NCBI GenBank assembly: GCA_964577115.1
Contig: CAZNXJ010000004.1
Location: 1 to 64,000, forward strand
DNA length: 64,000 nucleotides
Source of the DNA: CAZNXJ01 sp964577115
Lineage (GTDB): Bacteria; Planctomycetota; Planctomycetia; Pirellulales; Pirellulaceae
Reading direction: 5' to 3'
Shown here in pieces: positions 45,670 through 54,783 of the stretch. Numbering within the stretch: position 1 is the stretch's first letter; the number at the start of each line of letters is the position of its first letter. The translations under genes were made by a program, and so were the position numbers. The notes beneath the pieces were generated by a model that was given only the letters and a program-made list of their open reading frames with translations, was not told the origin of the DNA and did no database searches.

Positions 45670-47760
45670 CTAGCTGCCGCCGCCGGTGAGCGTCCTGAGG
45701 CCTTGGAGCAGGCCGCCGCCGGAGGATCCCTCTTCTTCGTCCGCCACGCTGTCTTCGCCACTCTTATTCGGCGCGGGAACGCCGAGCATCTCCGCGAGCA
45801 GCTCGGCCTTCGCCTCTGCTGATCCGCTGGCGAGCACGGCGCCTTTATCGTCGCCGAGCAGCTTCTTGTAGGCGATTTCGGTCTCTTCGGCGCTCAGCAG
45901 ATTGCGGCTGCGATAGAAGCGGATTTCATTCAGACGCTGGAGCATCGGTTCGCGCGACTCGAGCAGCGTACGCACCCGCGCCAGCGTGTTGTCATGGTTA
46001 ATGCCCTGCGGCAGGGGCGACATGACCATCTGCTTGTCGACAAACTCAAAGAACTTGCCGACCTCTTCCGTGACCGGATCATCGCCTCTCTTCTTATCAC
46101 GTTCCTGCTGAACCTGGATGTTGTTCAGCATCTTGACCGGAGCCTCTTCAATTTGCCGGCCGCGCGATACGTCGAACATCGTCAGCCGCGTTGTGTTATT
46201 GATCGTGTTGGCGCGGCGATTCTCCTTGACGTTGACCTGGAAGATCAGCAGCACATCGAGTTCTTCCTCGAGCGCTTTTTCCAGTAGCTCGTCCTTATCA
46301 CCTAGCCCGAGCATCACGATGCCGGGAGCCAGTTGTTCGGCCCCTTCACGTCCCGGCGTACTCGCCGCCGGAGCGCCCGGTGCCCCAGGAGCTCCCGGGA
46401 CCATTGCCCCCGGTACACCCGGGACCATCGCTCCCGGCGCAGCCATGGGCATCATTCCCATCGCGCCCGGCGCCATGCCAGGTGCGCCCGGCATTCCGGG
46501 CACCCCGGAACCGCTCGCGGTCGGCGCCGCCGCATCTTTCAGCAGGTTGCCAAAGACGCCGTGTTCCGCGCGCGACTTCAGCATCTTGACGACTTCCTTC
46601 CCGAAGTCTCCCGTGTACTTGATGAGCTCGGCGTGGTTCTCACCCGCATTCGCCGCGCGGGTTCCCGGCATTCCGGGCATCGCGCCCGGCATGGCCCCGG
46701 GCATAGCCCCAGGCATCATTCCGGGCGCCATTCCTGCCATGGCCGGCGCGCCAGGCGCCCCGGGGGCTCCGCCACCGCGGTTGCGCTGCGGAAGCTGCTG
46801 CTGCGTGCCGATCGCCTTCGGGTCGCCTTCGTAATTGCCGGCCTTGTATTCAATGCCAATGCCCCAGCGAATCACCGCGGCCGGGCGGCGCAGCCCGGCC
46901 ACCCACTGCACGTTTTCGTAGTTGCTGCGAGCTTCCTCGTCGTTCGATAGATATTCGGCAAAGTAAAACTGAAAAGCTTCCTTCGAGCGGCCTTCGCGCA
47001 GGGCCTTTTGTCCTCGTGCGAGGAATGATAAGTCTTCCGGCTGCTGAGCCACACCGGGCGCTCCCGGTACACCGGGCATCCCGGGTGCACCGGGCAGCCC
47101 CATCGGAGCCATCCCCACGGCGCCGCCAGGCGGAGGTGCTCCACCAATTCCCGTCGGGCTCATCACGGCGATGCCGCCAGGCGCACCCGGCATCGCCGGC
47201 GGTCCGCCAAGCCCCATACCTGGCACAGCGGCCGGTCCTCCGGGAAGTCCCCCCGGCGCTGCGGCCGGTCCACCCGGCAAACCACCAGGCGCCGCTGCGG
47301 GCCCACCGGGTAATCCACCGGGCGCAGCCGCTGGTCCCCCAGGCAAACCGCCCGGAGCCGCGGCTGGTCCACCGGGCAATCCACCGGGCGCCGCTGCGGG
47401 ACCGCCTGGCAAACCACCGGGCGCCGCCCCAGGTCCACCGGGCAGTCCGCCCGGCGCACCTGCCGGCGGAGGAACACCAGCGCCACCGGGCACTCCAGCC
47501 GGTGGCGGCACACCCGCACCGCCAGGAGCACCAGCCGGTGGCGGCACACCCGCACCGCCAGGAGCACCTGCCGGTGGCGGCACACCCGCGCCGCCAGCAC
47601 CGGGCGCTGAGGGAGGTGTCGGGGTACTCGGGGCGGGCGAACTCGCCGCCGAGGGTGATGCGGCGGAACCGGCGTCCGCCGTGCTGGTGTCGTCGTTTCC
47701 GCATCCGGAAAGCGGCAAGACGAGCATCGCGAGAAGAGCGAACGACCAGGTACAACGCAT
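45670..47760 (-). CDS. Lipoprotein with Gly/Pro/Ala tandem repeats, unknown function
   Basis: 696 residues. Signal peptide (WSFALLAMLVLPL) ends in the lipobox SGC, so it is probably membrane-anchored. Residues ~50-180 contain four copies of a 12-residue GGAGVPPPAGAP unit and seven copies of an 11-residue GGLPGGPAAAP unit. Two further Met/Gly/Pro-rich collagen-like stretches follow (46360-46500 and 46660-46770). The folded part between them includes FLARGQKALREGRSKEAFQFY, which resembles a single TPR-like helical pair. GAGGTG lies 7 bases upstream of ATG 47760. No family recognised; the repeats suggest a flexible extracellular spacer. Confidence 0.8.
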   Translation of the reverse strand: MRCTWSFALLAMLVLPLSGCGNDDTSTADAGSAASPSAASSPAPSTPTPPSAPGAGGAGVPPPAGAPGGAGVPPPAGAPGGAGVPPPAGVPGGAGVPPPAGAPGGLPGGPGAAPGGLPGGPAAAPGGLPGGPAAAPGGLPGGPAAAPGGLPGGPAAAPGGLPGGPAAAPGGLPGGPAAVPGMGLGGPPAMPGAPGGIAVMSPTGIGGAPPPGGAVGMAPMGLPGAPGMPGVPGAPGVAQQPEDLSFLARGQKALREGRSKEAFQFYFAEYLSNDEEARSNYENVQWVAGLRRPAAVIRWGIGIEYKAGNYEGDPKAIGTQQQLPQRNRGGGAPGAPGAPAMAGMAPGMMPGAMPGAMPGAMPGMPGTRAANAGENHAELIKYTGDFGKEVVKMLKSRAEHGVFGNLLKDAAAPTASGSGVPGMPGAPGMAPGAMGMMPMAAPGAMVPGVPGAMVPGAPGAPGAPAASTPGREGAEQLAPGIVMLGLGDKDELLEKALEEELDVLLIFQVNVKENRRANTINNTTRLTMFDVSRGRQIEEAPVKMLNNIQVQQERDKKRGDDPVTEEVGKFFEFVDKQMVMSPLPQGINHDNTLARVRTLLESREPMLQRLNEIRFYRSRNLLSAEETEIAYKKLLGDDKGAVLASGSAEAKAELLAEMLGVPAPNKSGEDSVADEEEGSSGGGLLQGLRTLTGGGS
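47234..47608. repeat. Tandem repeats: seven 33-bp units and four 36-bp units
   Basis: Units of exactly 33 bp start at 47234, 47267, 47300, 47333, 47366, 47399 and 47432. They are followed without a break by 36-bp units at 47465, 47501, 47537 and 47573. Units at 47501 and 47537 differ by one base, while the others differ at synonymous-looking positions. All lie inside the coding region of the lipoprotein and keep the frame. Confidence 0.9.
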
Positions 47761-47781
47761 CACAGCACCTCGGATTGGTTT

Positions 47782-47821
47782 CAATCAATAAGGGCCGCCC
47801 ACCTTGATTGCTCGGCGGCCC
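47782..47821 (-). promoter_or_regulatory. Leader with mutually exclusive hairpins before the repeat lipoprotein
   Basis: On the minus strand GGGCCGCC (47821-47814) pairs with GGCGGCCC (47799-47792). Alternatively CAATCAAGG (47810-47802) pairs with CC-TTATTGATTG (47793-47782) with a TAA bulge. The two folds share bases, so only one can form. They lie 20-60 bases before ATG 47760. The rest of the divergent gap 47761-48096 shows only a TATAGT hexamer near 48030 as a possible -10 for the plus-strand gene. Confidence 0.35.
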
Positions 47822-48096
47822 CCCGCTACGTCTAGACCGGCCATTATTATGGCAAATGCATCGCCAATGTCCAAACACCTGGCGAATTTCCCCGCCCCTC
47901 GCCAGCGACCGGCCGCCCGTCTCCTAATCGGCCTATGCCACCCGTTGCTGCGGGGCAACTCGTCCGGGCAGAACGTCCCTCCTCTTCTTCAATTCCCAAC
48001 CGCGCGTATCCAGCGGGTGTTGGCTGTTTTATAGTGAATCCCACTCAGCTGGCCGTTTGTCACCGATCTACTCCGCAACCTCGACGGATCCTTGCC

Positions 48097-49911
48097 ATGC
48101 TGCATCCCTGCCGCCTCGCGCGTGCTTGGCTCGGCGCGCTCGTCCTAGGCCTCACGCTCGCTTCCTCTTCACTTGCCGACGACGTCATTCCGCATAACCA
48201 GACCGCGCCGCCCGGCCCGCCGCTTTCGCCCGCCGAGGCGCTCGAACGGATGCGCGTTCCCGAAGGCTTTCACGTCGAGCTCGTCGCCAGTGAACCGGAC
48301 CTGGTGAATCCGGTCGCGATGGCTTTCGATGCGCGTGGACGGATCTGGGTGGCGGAGAGTCTTGAATACCCCCGGCTGGAAGCCGGCGAGGGGCGTGACC
48401 GCATCAAGGTGCTCGAAGACACCGACGGCGATGGGGCGGTCGACAAGGTCACTGTCTTCGCCGAAGGGCTCAACATCCCCAGCGGTATCGCGATCGGCCA
48501 TGGCGGCGTATGGGTAGCCAATGCCCCTGACATCTTGCTGCTACGCGACACGGATGGGGATGACCGCGCCGACGAGCGAGAAGTGATCGTGACAGGCTTC
48601 GGCCGGCATGACACGCACGAGCTGCCGAATTCGCTGACGTGGGGACCTGACGGATATCTCTATGGCCTCAACGGCGTCTTCAATCCCAGCCGTATCGAAC
48701 AGGATGGACGCTTTCACGAGTTCACCTGCGCGATGTTCCGCATCCATCCACGCACGCGCCGGTTCGAAGTGTTTGCCGAAGGAACGAGCAATCCCTGGGG
48801 CATTGCCTTTGATCCTCTCGGGAGTGCTTTCGTCAGCGCCTGCGTGATCGATCATTTGTGGCACATCACCGAGACAGGCTACTACCATCGCCAAGCCGGC
48901 GCGTACCCGGCCCATACATGGAAGATTGAAAGCATCGTTCAGCACACACATCAGAAGGCGGCATACTGCGGACTTCACTATTTCGACAGCGACGCCTATC
49001 CACCCGAATATCGCGATCGGCTGTACATGGGTAACATTCACGGAAATTGCCTCAACGTGGATGTGCTCGAGCGTAAAGGCTCCACGTACTTCGCTCACCC
49101 TGCTGACGACTTCCTGTCAGCCAATGATGCGTGGTTCATGCCGGTCTCTCAAAAGACCGGCCCGGACGGTTGCCTGTACGTCCTCGACTGGTACGACCGA
49201 TATCACTGCTATCAGGATGCCCGCCGCGACGCCGAAGGCATCGACCGTCTGCGTGGCCGCCTCTACCGCATCCGTTACCAGCAGACCCCGCGTGCGCCCA
49301 CATTCGACCTCGAGCAGGAAAGTGACGCGCAGCTCATCGAGCGACTTCGTAGCCCGAACATCTATTTTCGCGAAACGGCCACGCGGATTCTCAGCGAACG
49401 ATCCAGCGACACATTACGCGGCCAGCTCGAAGCCCTCACGCTCGACGAAAACTCCACCTCCAAGACGCGCATGCACGCGCTCTGGTCGCTGCTCGGCCAA
49501 GGCTCGCTCGAACCGACCTTTCACCTTAAGCTGCTCGAGTCCCCCGACGCGACGCTGCGTGCCTGGGGCGTCCGCGCGGCAGGCAACGCGGCCACCACGG
49601 ATGAAGCGATCGTGAGCAAGCTGCGCACGCTGCTCGAAGATTCCTCGCCCGACGTGCAGCTACAGCTGGCCATTGCCGCCCGCAAAGTACCGGGTCTCGA
49701 ACCCATTCCCATTTACGCACATTTGCTCAGCGTCTGCGGCGACGACCCGCTGTTACCGCGCATCGTCTGGCAGAATCTCCACCCGCTGCTTGATACCGAG
49801 GGGAGCCGTTTCCTGGCAGCCGTGCGCAAGTACGACATCAAGACGTCGCCGGGACTCCAGCAAATCATGCCGCGCGTCACCGAACGCCTATTGGGAGGCC
49901 GTCGACCGTGA
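48097..49911 (+). CDS. PVC-type membrane-bound dehydrogenase domain protein (without cytochrome part)
   Basis: 604 residues with a signal peptide (ARAWLGALVLGLTLASSSLA). The beta-propeller of the membrane-bound dehydrogenase family follows: ALERMRVPEGFHVELVASEPDL, MAFDARGRIWVAES, DTDGDGAVDKVTVFAEGLNIPSG in family order, then SLTWGPDGYLYGLNG, NPWGIAFDPLG and GPDGCLYVLDWYDRYH. C-terminal ~150 residues are HEAT-like helices. In most planctomycete relatives the chain continues to a CxxCH heme domain; here it stops, and the cytochrome is the next gene, overlapping by 4 bases. Substrate unknown, probably a sugar-like polyol outside the cytoplasm. ATG 48097 is chosen because the signal peptide starts there. 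Confidence 0.88.
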   Translation: MLHPCRLARAWLGALVLGLTLASSSLADDVIPHNQTAPPGPPLSPAEALERMRVPEGFHVELVASEPDLVNPVAMAFDARGRIWVAESLEYPRLEAGEGRDRIKVLEDTDGDGAVDKVTVFAEGLNIPSGIAIGHGGVWVANAPDILLLRDTDGDDRADEREVIVTGFGRHDTHELPNSLTWGPDGYLYGLNGVFNPSRIEQDGRFHEFTCAMFRIHPRTRRFEVFAEGTSNPWGIAFDPLGSAFVSACVIDHLWHITETGYYHRQAGAYPAHTWKIESIVQHTHQKAAYCGLHYFDSDAYPPEYRDRLYMGNIHGNCLNVDVLERKGSTYFAHPADDFLSANDAWFMPVSQKTGPDGCLYVLDWYDRYHCYQDARRDAEGIDRLRGRLYRIRYQQTPRAPTFDLEQESDAQLIERLRSPNIYFRETATRILSERSSDTLRGQLEALTLDENSTSKTRMHALWSLLGQGSLEPTFHLKLLESPDATLRAWGVRAAGNAATTDEAIVSKLRTLLEDSSPDVQLQLAIAARKVPGLEPIPIYAHLLSVCGDDPLLPRIVWQNLHPLLDTEGSRFLAAVRKYDIKTSPGLQQIMPRVTERLLGGRRP

Positions 49912-51191
49912 AGCGTTCTACCTCCGAATTGGCCGGCTCCATCAAGTCTTGCCGTACCAGGTCCCTGCTGTTCGCACTCTGCCTGGCGCTAGCCTACGCT
50001 GGCAGTACGGCGCTCGTCACGCGTGGTGAAACCCAAACCGGCCCGCGCGACGCGGACTCGTTCCAACCCGAGGTCATTCTGGGACTGCTCGAATTGGTCA
50101 TCGACGCCGATCCCGATGCGGCTGGCCAGATGCTCGGAGTTCTTCGCGAGAAAATCGCGACGCGCGAGCTACAGGGCGAGCGTCTGATGGAGATTCAACC
50201 GGCGTTGGCACAATTACTCGAGCCAATTCACCGCGCCGGCCCGGATCATCCGCTGTACTGGAACTCCGTGCTGCTCGCCGCCAGTTGGAGCGATCCTGCC
50301 GCGCTGAAGATCGTGCAGACACGCGCCGCCGATGAACAGTCGGAACCCAACGAGCGTCTCGCGGCGCTCACTGCGCTCGCCACCGCCGACTCGCCGGCCG
50401 CCCTGCCCCCGGCACTCGAGATGCTCGGTGAACGCTCGCTTGACCCCCAGTTCAAGGGCCGCGTGCTCGAGACGCTCGGCGACCTGAAACAGCGCGAAGT
50501 CGCCGCGCACCTGCTCGAGCATTTCGATCAATTCGAGCCGGAGCTCCAGCCGAAGGTCATCGAGCTTCTAACCCAGCGACCAACCTGGAGCCAGGTTCTG
50601 CTGGCGCACATCGCTGACAACAAGCTGCCCCCGACCGTGCTGAACACCAATCAAGTGCAGCGCCTTCAGCAAAGTTCGAATGCGGAGGTACGCGAGCTCA
50701 CTCGCCGTCTGTGGGGCGTCGTGCGCGCCGAGCGGAATCCGAAGCGAGAAGAGGTGATTGCCCGCATGCGACAAGTCGTCGCCAGCCGTTCGGGCGACGC
50801 CGAGCGGGGGAAGGCGGTATTCGACCGCGTTTGCGGTCAGTGCCATCGGCTGCATGGCCAAGGTCAGGACGTGGGCCCCGACTTAACCGACAACGGCCGA
50901 AGTTCGCTTGAGCAACTTCTCTCCAACGTCTTCGATCCTAGCCTGGTAATTGGTGCTGCCTACCAAGCGCGGATCGTCGTTACCGTGGACGGCCGTATCC
51001 TAACGGGGCTAGTCCTGGAGGAAAGCCCGTCACGAATCGTGCTAAAGCTCCAAGGCGGTAAGCAAGAAGTGATCCCGGCCGAGGACGTCGAGCAGGTGCA
51101 GGTCAGCCCGCTCTCGATGATGCCCGAGGGCCTCGAACAGCAACTCGACGAACAAGAAATCGCCGACCTGTTTACCTACCTGCGTTCTTGA
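49908..51191 (+). CDS. PVC-type heme-binding CxxCH protein (cytochrome part)
   Basis: 427 residues, GTG start overlapping the previous stop (GTGA). It has its own export signal (RSLLFALCLALAYAGSTALV). Residues ~45-285 are HEAT-like helices, and then comes the c-type heme domain: FDRVCGQCHRLHGQG (CxxCH) and the family sequence VGPDLTDNGR, NVFDPSLVIG, then LTGLVLEES, KQEVIPAEDVEQ and a late Met-Met-Pro axial-ligand region. It should carry electrons from the dehydrogenase encoded upstream. The combination is normally one polypeptide. Confidence 0.88.
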   Translation: MKRSTSELAGSIKSCRTRSLLFALCLALAYAGSTALVTRGETQTGPRDADSFQPEVILGLLELVIDADPDAAGQMLGVLREKIATRELQGERLMEIQPALAQLLEPIHRAGPDHPLYWNSVLLAASWSDPAALKIVQTRAADEQSEPNERLAALTALATADSPAALPPALEMLGERSLDPQFKGRVLETLGDLKQREVAAHLLEHFDQFEPELQPKVIELLTQRPTWSQVLLAHIADNKLPPTVLNTNQVQRLQQSSNAEVRELTRRLWGVVRAERNPKREEVIARMRQVVASRSGDAERGKAVFDRVCGQCHRLHGQGQDVGPDLTDNGRSSLEQLLSNVFDPSLVIGAAYQARIVVTVDGRILTGLVLEESPSRIVLKLQGGKQEVIPAEDVEQVQVSPLSMMPEGLEQQLDEQEIADLFTYLRS

Positions 51192-51226
51192 CGCTCGGCC
51201 CGAATCGCCGAGGGGGCTGGGCGTCA

Positions 51227-52891
51227 TCACTTCCACGGCCGATCTTTGCGCGTGCCGCACACGGCTACATCCATTCCGAGCGCCGCGGCCATGGCGGCTT
51301 TCACTTGTAGAGCGCGATCGGCGGATTCGGCGGAATCGGCATAGACGACCTGGATGTGATTGCTCTTGTGGCGAGCCATCATCTGGTCGCGCGAGACGCC
51401 ATAGAAAACCGCGTGCATGATCGGCCATTGTGGCGTCGTGGCTTGCCAGCGCCGATCGGTTTCTTCGTCCGGCAACTTCACCACTTCCCCACGTCCCAAA
51501 TCCATTTTCAGCCGATCGTCCTCGACGTAGATCCGTGACCAAACAATTTCGCCCGGTTTGGAAACGCCTTTGAGCGTCCCGCCTCCACTCGGGAAATACA
51601 TGGGCGGCTGCCGCTCGCTTACGGCGCCTTTCCAGCCGCCGATAAAGTGAGCCGGCGGAGCAGCTCCGCTAATCAGCAGTACCCAGACGTATTGATCAGT
51701 CGAACCGGTTGGATCCCAATCGCCCCACCGCAAATCGTGCAGCGTGTTCTCCACCGGCTGCCCCATGGCGCGGTGAATGCGGTACGTCATCAATCCATCG
51801 AGCCCCGCACACTCATCGACTTCGTTAAAGTGCGGCAGCGGTTCACCGCGGTACAGCACGCGTTTGCCGTCACGGCTCCGCACCGGCGGACGCTCGCGAT
51901 TGTTTAGCGTTCCTTCGACCAGGTCGCTGGCCGGCAATAGATCCTTGAGCCCCTGCTGATATTGGATGCCGATCGTCGCGCAGCCGAAATCGTCGGCCAA
52001 GCGCACAGCCGCGATGTACATCTTGCATTGCAGATGAATCTGGTCGTCCGTCAGGTCCGTTTCATGGACCGGCCCGGTCCGAAAACGCAGGCCCTTCTTC
52101 TCGAACCACGTGCGTACCTGCCGTGCCTCTTCATCGCTGACCTGCGTTGTCTCGAAATACAGTGCCGATTGGCTGAGCCGCTCTTTGTAAACGCCGGTTG
52201 GATGCAGCAGGTGATCGGGGATGATGGCATTGAACATGCCCATGCACCCCTCGTCGAAAACCCCCATGATGGCCTTCTCGCGCTGAAGCTGCTGCGCGAG
52301 CGCTTCTCCCAGGCGGCGTTCGGCCCTGCCAATCCGGATATCGGAAAGGGGAACGACATGCCGCGAGTCATGGCGGAGGCGACCAGATTGGAGCCACTGG
52401 GAAAGTTTTTTCTGGAAGCTCGCCGCCGCGAAATCTTCGCCCCACAGCGTCGAATACTTAACGCCGGCCTTCGTCAGCGAGCCGTTGAGATTCAGCATAC
52501 CGACTAGTCCCGGCCAGGTGCCCGACCAATTGGCGACGGTCAGGATCGGTCCTCGATGGCTGACAAGTCCGTGTAAGACGTGGTGCGAATACTGCCAGAC
52601 GGCCTCGGCCACAATCAGCTTCGCCTGGGGATCAATACCTGCGAAAACCTGCATGCCCTCCTTTTGTGAGCCGATGAAGCCGTGCTTCTGGTCCCGCTTA
52701 TACGGATGGGCTCGACGTAGCCGAAACCCACAAGCGGCAACCGCGCGCTCAAGCGCCTGCTCCATTTCTTTTTGGGCCGGCCAGCAGAGCTGATTGGCGC
52801 TCAGCCGCAAGTCGCCGTTGGCGACGAGCAGCACCTCGTTCGGATCGGCAGCGGGTGGGAGAGCGACCGTCGGCATCGCGTATTCGGCCAT
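51227..52891 (-). CDS. L-fucose isomerase-like protein
   Basis: 554 residues; ATG 52891 has AAGGAT 10 bases upstream, and a TTG in front is also possible. The chain has a Rossmann-like N-terminal half (VLLVANGDLRLSANQLCWPAQKEM; SHRGPILTVANWSGTWPG split by family gaps), FDEGCMGMFNAIIPDHLL resembling the fucose-isomerase Mn-site Glu region, and a C-terminal half with HFNEVDEC and DWDPTGSTDQYVWVLLISG. The pattern fits the FucI fold, although the length and C-terminus differ from characterised ketol isomerases. The sugar is unknown. It is convergent with the cytochrome gene. Confidence 0.6.
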   Translation of the reverse strand: MAEYAMPTVALPPAADPNEVLLVANGDLRLSANQLCWPAQKEMEQALERAVAACGFRLRRAHPYKRDQKHGFIGSQKEGMQVFAGIDPQAKLIVAEAVWQYSHHVLHGLVSHRGPILTVANWSGTWPGLVGMLNLNGSLTKAGVKYSTLWGEDFAAASFQKKLSQWLQSGRLRHDSRHVVPLSDIRIGRAERRLGEALAQQLQREKAIMGVFDEGCMGMFNAIIPDHLLHPTGVYKERLSQSALYFETTQVSDEEARQVRTWFEKKGLRFRTGPVHETDLTDDQIHLQCKMYIAAVRLADDFGCATIGIQYQQGLKDLLPASDLVEGTLNNRERPPVRSRDGKRVLYRGEPLPHFNEVDECAGLDGLMTYRIHRAMGQPVENTLHDLRWGDWDPTGSTDQYVWVLLISGAAPPAHFIGGWKGAVSERQPPMYFPSGGGTLKGVSKPGEIVWSRIYVEDDRLKMDLGRGEVVKLPDEETDRRWQATTPQWPIMHAVFYGVSRDQMMARHKSNHIQVVYADSAESADRALQVKAAMAAALGMDVAVCGTRKDRPWK

Positions 52892-52931
52892 CAACGTGAT
52901 ATCCTTGACGATTGGAAGGGAAGATCATCAA

Positions 52932-53303
52932 GTGGAAAATATTGGGCAACAAGCACGTGCGAGCATAACGACTGGGGCGGCGCCAGGCGAGGGCGGTTCG
53001 AGCCGGTCTGGCGGCGGGGCAGGAGACGCGACAATCGCCACGACGGACGACCAAGATCGAGATAGCTGGATCGCCTTCCTTTTGTCCTTGGCGATGCCCG
53101 GCGCGGGACAGTTATGGGCCGGCAAACTGAGTGGGCTACTATGGTTGCTCGCCGGGGCCCTGCTGATCATGTTTTGGGGCCTGCTCGCAGAAAACGTCGG
53201 CTACTACCGCCCAGTGACGCATTTCGCGTCGTTCCTAATTTTGGGAGTGCTGAGCGGCGAACACGCGCGCCGGCTGATCCGCCGACGCGGACCACCGCAA
53301 TAA
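52932..53303 (+). CDS. Small two-helix membrane protein (TM2-like)
   Basis: 123 residues from GTG 52932 (GGAAGGGAAG upstream); the frame is open to 52794 but this would overlap the divergent gene. The first ~45 residues are Gly/Ser/Thr-rich and disordered-looking. Then WIAFLLSLAMPGAGQLWAGK starts a hairpin of hydrophobic segments, with a third at the end (ASFLILGVL) before an Arg-rich tail. The PGAGQ turn resembles TM2-type proteins. Function unknown; it lies 16 bases before trkH. Confidence 0.55.
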   Translation: MENIGQQARASITTGAAPGEGGSSRSGGGAGDATIATTDDQDRDSWIAFLLSLAMPGAGQLWAGKLSGLLWLLAGALLIMFWGLLAENVGYYRPVTHFASFLILGVLSGEHARRLIRRRGPPQ

Positions 53304-53319
53304 ATTCGGCGATTCGCTT

Positions 53320-54774
53320 ATGCCCCGATTCACCGGCCGTGCTTTCAAGTACCCGGCGCGTGCCGCGTTCCTCTATTACCTGGCATTGATCTTCCTCGGA
53401 TCGGTCGTTTTGACACATCCGCAGTGTCGGCGCGCCGGCGCCAAACCCATTGGCTGGTTGGACGCGTTTTTCACCGCGACAAGCGCCACCTGCGTTACGG
53501 GGTTAAGCGTACGTTCCATCGAGCATGATTTCTCGCCGCTCGGGCAGTTCGCCATTCTCGTCATGATCCAAGTCGGAGGGATCGGCATCATGACGATCAC
53601 GACGTTCATTTCGATCCAGATAGCAGGACGCGCGAGCCTACGGCAGCGGTTAATCGTTGCCGAGACGCTGGGAGCCTACGAAACCACCGACATGCGCGGC
53701 GTGCTCCGCCGTATTCTGCAGACAACACTGCTGATCGAAAGCGTGGGCGTATTCGCGCTCACGATGAACAACGTTATTGAATATCGCCTGGCACCGGCCA
53801 ACGCCTTGTGGCACGCGACGTTTCACTCGGTGTCGGCGTTCTGCAACGCGGGCATGGCGCTCCACGACTCGAACTTGATCGCATACCGCGCGGACCCCGT
53901 AGTGAACGGAGTCATCTGTGGCCTCATCATCACGGGTGGAATCGGTTATCCGGTATTGATCGATCTCCGCGAGAATTGGCACGGCCCCTGGTACCCGCGT
54001 TGGAACCGACTGCTCGTACATTCGAAGCTCATGCTGATTGGCACGGCAGTGCTGCTCGCGACCGGCTTTGCCGGCACACTCGCGCTGGAGTGGAATGGAG
54101 CGCTCGCGACTTTGCCCTTGCACGAGCGCGTCTTGGTCGCCGCTTTCCACTCGACAGCGACCCGGACTGCCGGCTTTAACACCATCGACATCGCACAACT
54201 CAGCGCGGCGAGTCTCTTCCTGACAGTTCTGCTGATGATGATCGGAGGCGGCCCGTGCTCCACGGCTGGTGGCTTCAAGGTTTCCACGCTGATGGTGCTC
54301 ATGCTGCGCGGCTGGGCCACGTTTCGTGGCTACGCATCCGTTCATTTTGCCCGGCGTACCATCCCGTCGCATACGATCGGGAAAGCCCATGCCACGGCCA
54401 TCCTGTTTGGAGCAGTGGCCATCGTCGCCGTGTTTCTTTTGCTCTCGGTCGAGGTGCATTTCCGACAGGGTGCTCAAACACAATCGAATCCCGCGCCGCT
54501 ACATCTCGCTGCGACGCCCGAGGAGGCACGCGGCACGCCCCCGCCGCTCCCCAAGGCGGTCTTCCTGGACATCGCTTTCGAGGTGACTTCGGCGCTCGGA
54601 ACTGTCGGCCTGAGCACGGGCATCACGCCCCAGCTGAGCGCCGCCGGCAAATGGGTAATCATCGTTCTCATGTTCATCGGTCGCCTCGGTCCGATCTCGG
54701 TCTTTGCCGCACTGTCCGGCAGCGAGAAGGACCAGCCCGTTGGGTATCCCAACGAAGAACCCTTAATCGGTTAA
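53320..54774 (+). CDS. trkH: TrkH-family potassium uptake channel subunit
   Basis: 484 residues with about ten membrane segments. The four pore-loop selectivity filters are visible: TCVTGLSV, FCNAGMAL, TRTAGFNT and LGTVGLSTG. GGGPCSTAGGFKVST is the intramembrane loop gate of the TrkH/KtrB class. It imports potassium with help from a nucleotide-binding RCK subunit, which is encoded 9 bases downstream. KtrB versus TrkH cannot be decided by eye. Confidence 0.94.
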   Translation: MPRFTGRAFKYPARAAFLYYLALIFLGSVVLTHPQCRRAGAKPIGWLDAFFTATSATCVTGLSVRSIEHDFSPLGQFAILVMIQVGGIGIMTITTFISIQIAGRASLRQRLIVAETLGAYETTDMRGVLRRILQTTLLIESVGVFALTMNNVIEYRLAPANALWHATFHSVSAFCNAGMALHDSNLIAYRADPVVNGVICGLIITGGIGYPVLIDLRENWHGPWYPRWNRLLVHSKLMLIGTAVLLATGFAGTLALEWNGALATLPLHERVLVAAFHSTATRTAGFNTIDIAQLSAASLFLTVLLMMIGGGPCSTAGGFKVSTLMVLMLRGWATFRGYASVHFARRTIPSHTIGKAHATAILFGAVAIVAVFLLLSVEVHFRQGAQTQSNPAPLHLAATPEEARGTPPPLPKAVFLDIAFEVTSALGTVGLSTGITPQLSAAGKWVIIVLMFIGRLGPISVFAALSGSEKDQPVGYPNEEPLIG

Positions 54775-54783
54775 AGACGTTCC

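Noticed and set aside
47171..47791. 206-residue plus-strand Gly/Pro frame opposite the tandem repeats
   Set aside because: The repeat is Gly/Pro-rich on both strands; the minus frame has the lipobox and ribosome site.
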